This document shows positions 42,370-42,509 of a DNA stretch of 42,509 bases, piece by piece; position 1 is the stretch's first letter, and each line of letters opens with the position of its first letter. The notes below the pieces were generated by a model. It worked only from the letters and a program-made list of their open reading frames with translations. It was not told the DNA's origin and made no database searches. The stretch lies in assembly GCA_024275015.1 (NCBI GenBank), contig JAJRZW010000074.1:1-42509 (forward strand), given 5' to 3'. The position numbers were made by a program, and so were the translations under genes. This DNA is from Deltaproteobacteria bacterium (GTDB taxonomy: Bacteria; Desulfobacterota; Desulfobulbia; Desulfobulbales; JAJRZW01).

Positions 42370-42509
42370 CAGTCCGTTGAAAAACGGACTGTACGCGGCT
42401 GATGTCCGCGCCGCCGATTTTGCCGGGTTGAAAACCCCGGTGAAATCGAGAGGTTGGCCGGAACTTGTTTTGGTCAACCGGAGTTGAAAAAGCCATGGAC
42501 GGCTTTTTC
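42370..42509 (+). repeat. Structured intergenic repeat, family 2, cut by window end
   Basis: The order of stems is the same as at 38578-38723: cagtccgtt with aacggactg, cgattttgccggg with cccggtgaaatcg, ggttggcc with ggtcaacc, and a final gttgaaaaagcc...ggctttttc hairpin that runs off the window. The second stem differs in sequence from the other copy but keeps pairing. It follows the NUDIX gene and could also end its transcript. Confidence 0.75.

Overview
The window (42,509 bases, GC-rich) reads as chromosome of a Gram-negative, motile, probably anaerobic bacterium. Evidence for this is two outer-membrane-type carrier or export systems, five lipoprotein signals, LpxL-type acyltransferases, a chemoreceptor with CheW, and three oxygen-sensitive radical SAM enzymes. 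A member of the Desulfobacterota (Desulfobulbales-like) fits best. That placement is inference from gene-family content, because no rRNA or marker gene is present.

Most of the window is a type II fatty-acid/polyketide-like biosynthetic locus, resembling aryl polyene clusters, in two minus-strand blocks. The upper block (27805 down to 19646) has a good sigma70-type promoter and encodes a lipoprotein, a degenerate ketosynthase-like protein, two radical SAM proteins, a GT2-DUF2062 glycosyltransferase, an LpxL-like acyltransferase, an acyl carrier protein (ACP), a ketosynthase and a chain-length-factor-like protein. The lower block (14359 down to 3102) encodes a ketoreductase, two hotdog dehydratase-like proteins, a LolA-like carrier, an MMPL/RND exporter, a DUF3261-like lipoprotein, a thioesterase, a second ketosynthase, a B12-binding radical SAM protein, a methyltransferase, an ABC-2 exporter pair and a second ACP. 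Within each block many consecutive genes overlap by 1 to 22 bases. The parts suggest a membrane-bound, possibly polyunsaturated acyl product. It would be built on ACP, modified by radical chemistry and methylation, joined to a carrier by the acyltransferase or glycosyltransferase, and moved to the outer membrane. No aromatic starter enzyme (ammonia lyase or AMP ligase) is visible. The C-terminus of a KAS III-like protein lies at the left edge on the other strand.

Between the two blocks (14602-19620) is a group of exported proteins: CsgG-like, FlgT-like, BamE-like, a Sel1-repeat protein and a small lipoprotein. Left of the locus are a PhnD-like binding protein and a chemoreceptor. Right of it are a second LpxL-like acyltransferase, a PilZ protein, a small lipoprotein, a hybrid histidine kinase translationally coupled to a branched-chain-amino-acid-type binding protein, aminopeptidase N, a LysM lytic transglycosylase, CheW, a cation diffusion facilitator with a NifX/NifB-like tail, a REC-GGDEF diguanylate cyclase and a NUDIX hydrolase.

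The most notable observations are: (1) the ACP of the upper block ends at an amber codon, yet the missing last helix continues in frame beyond it; (2) the two hotdog proteins appear to hold complementary halves of one dehydratase active site; (3) there are two ketosynthase-like proteins without the active-site cysteine; (4) there are two families of dispersed, hairpin-rich intergenic repeats, one of which shows compensatory stem changes between copies. No tRNA, rRNA, CRISPR array or transposase was recognised.
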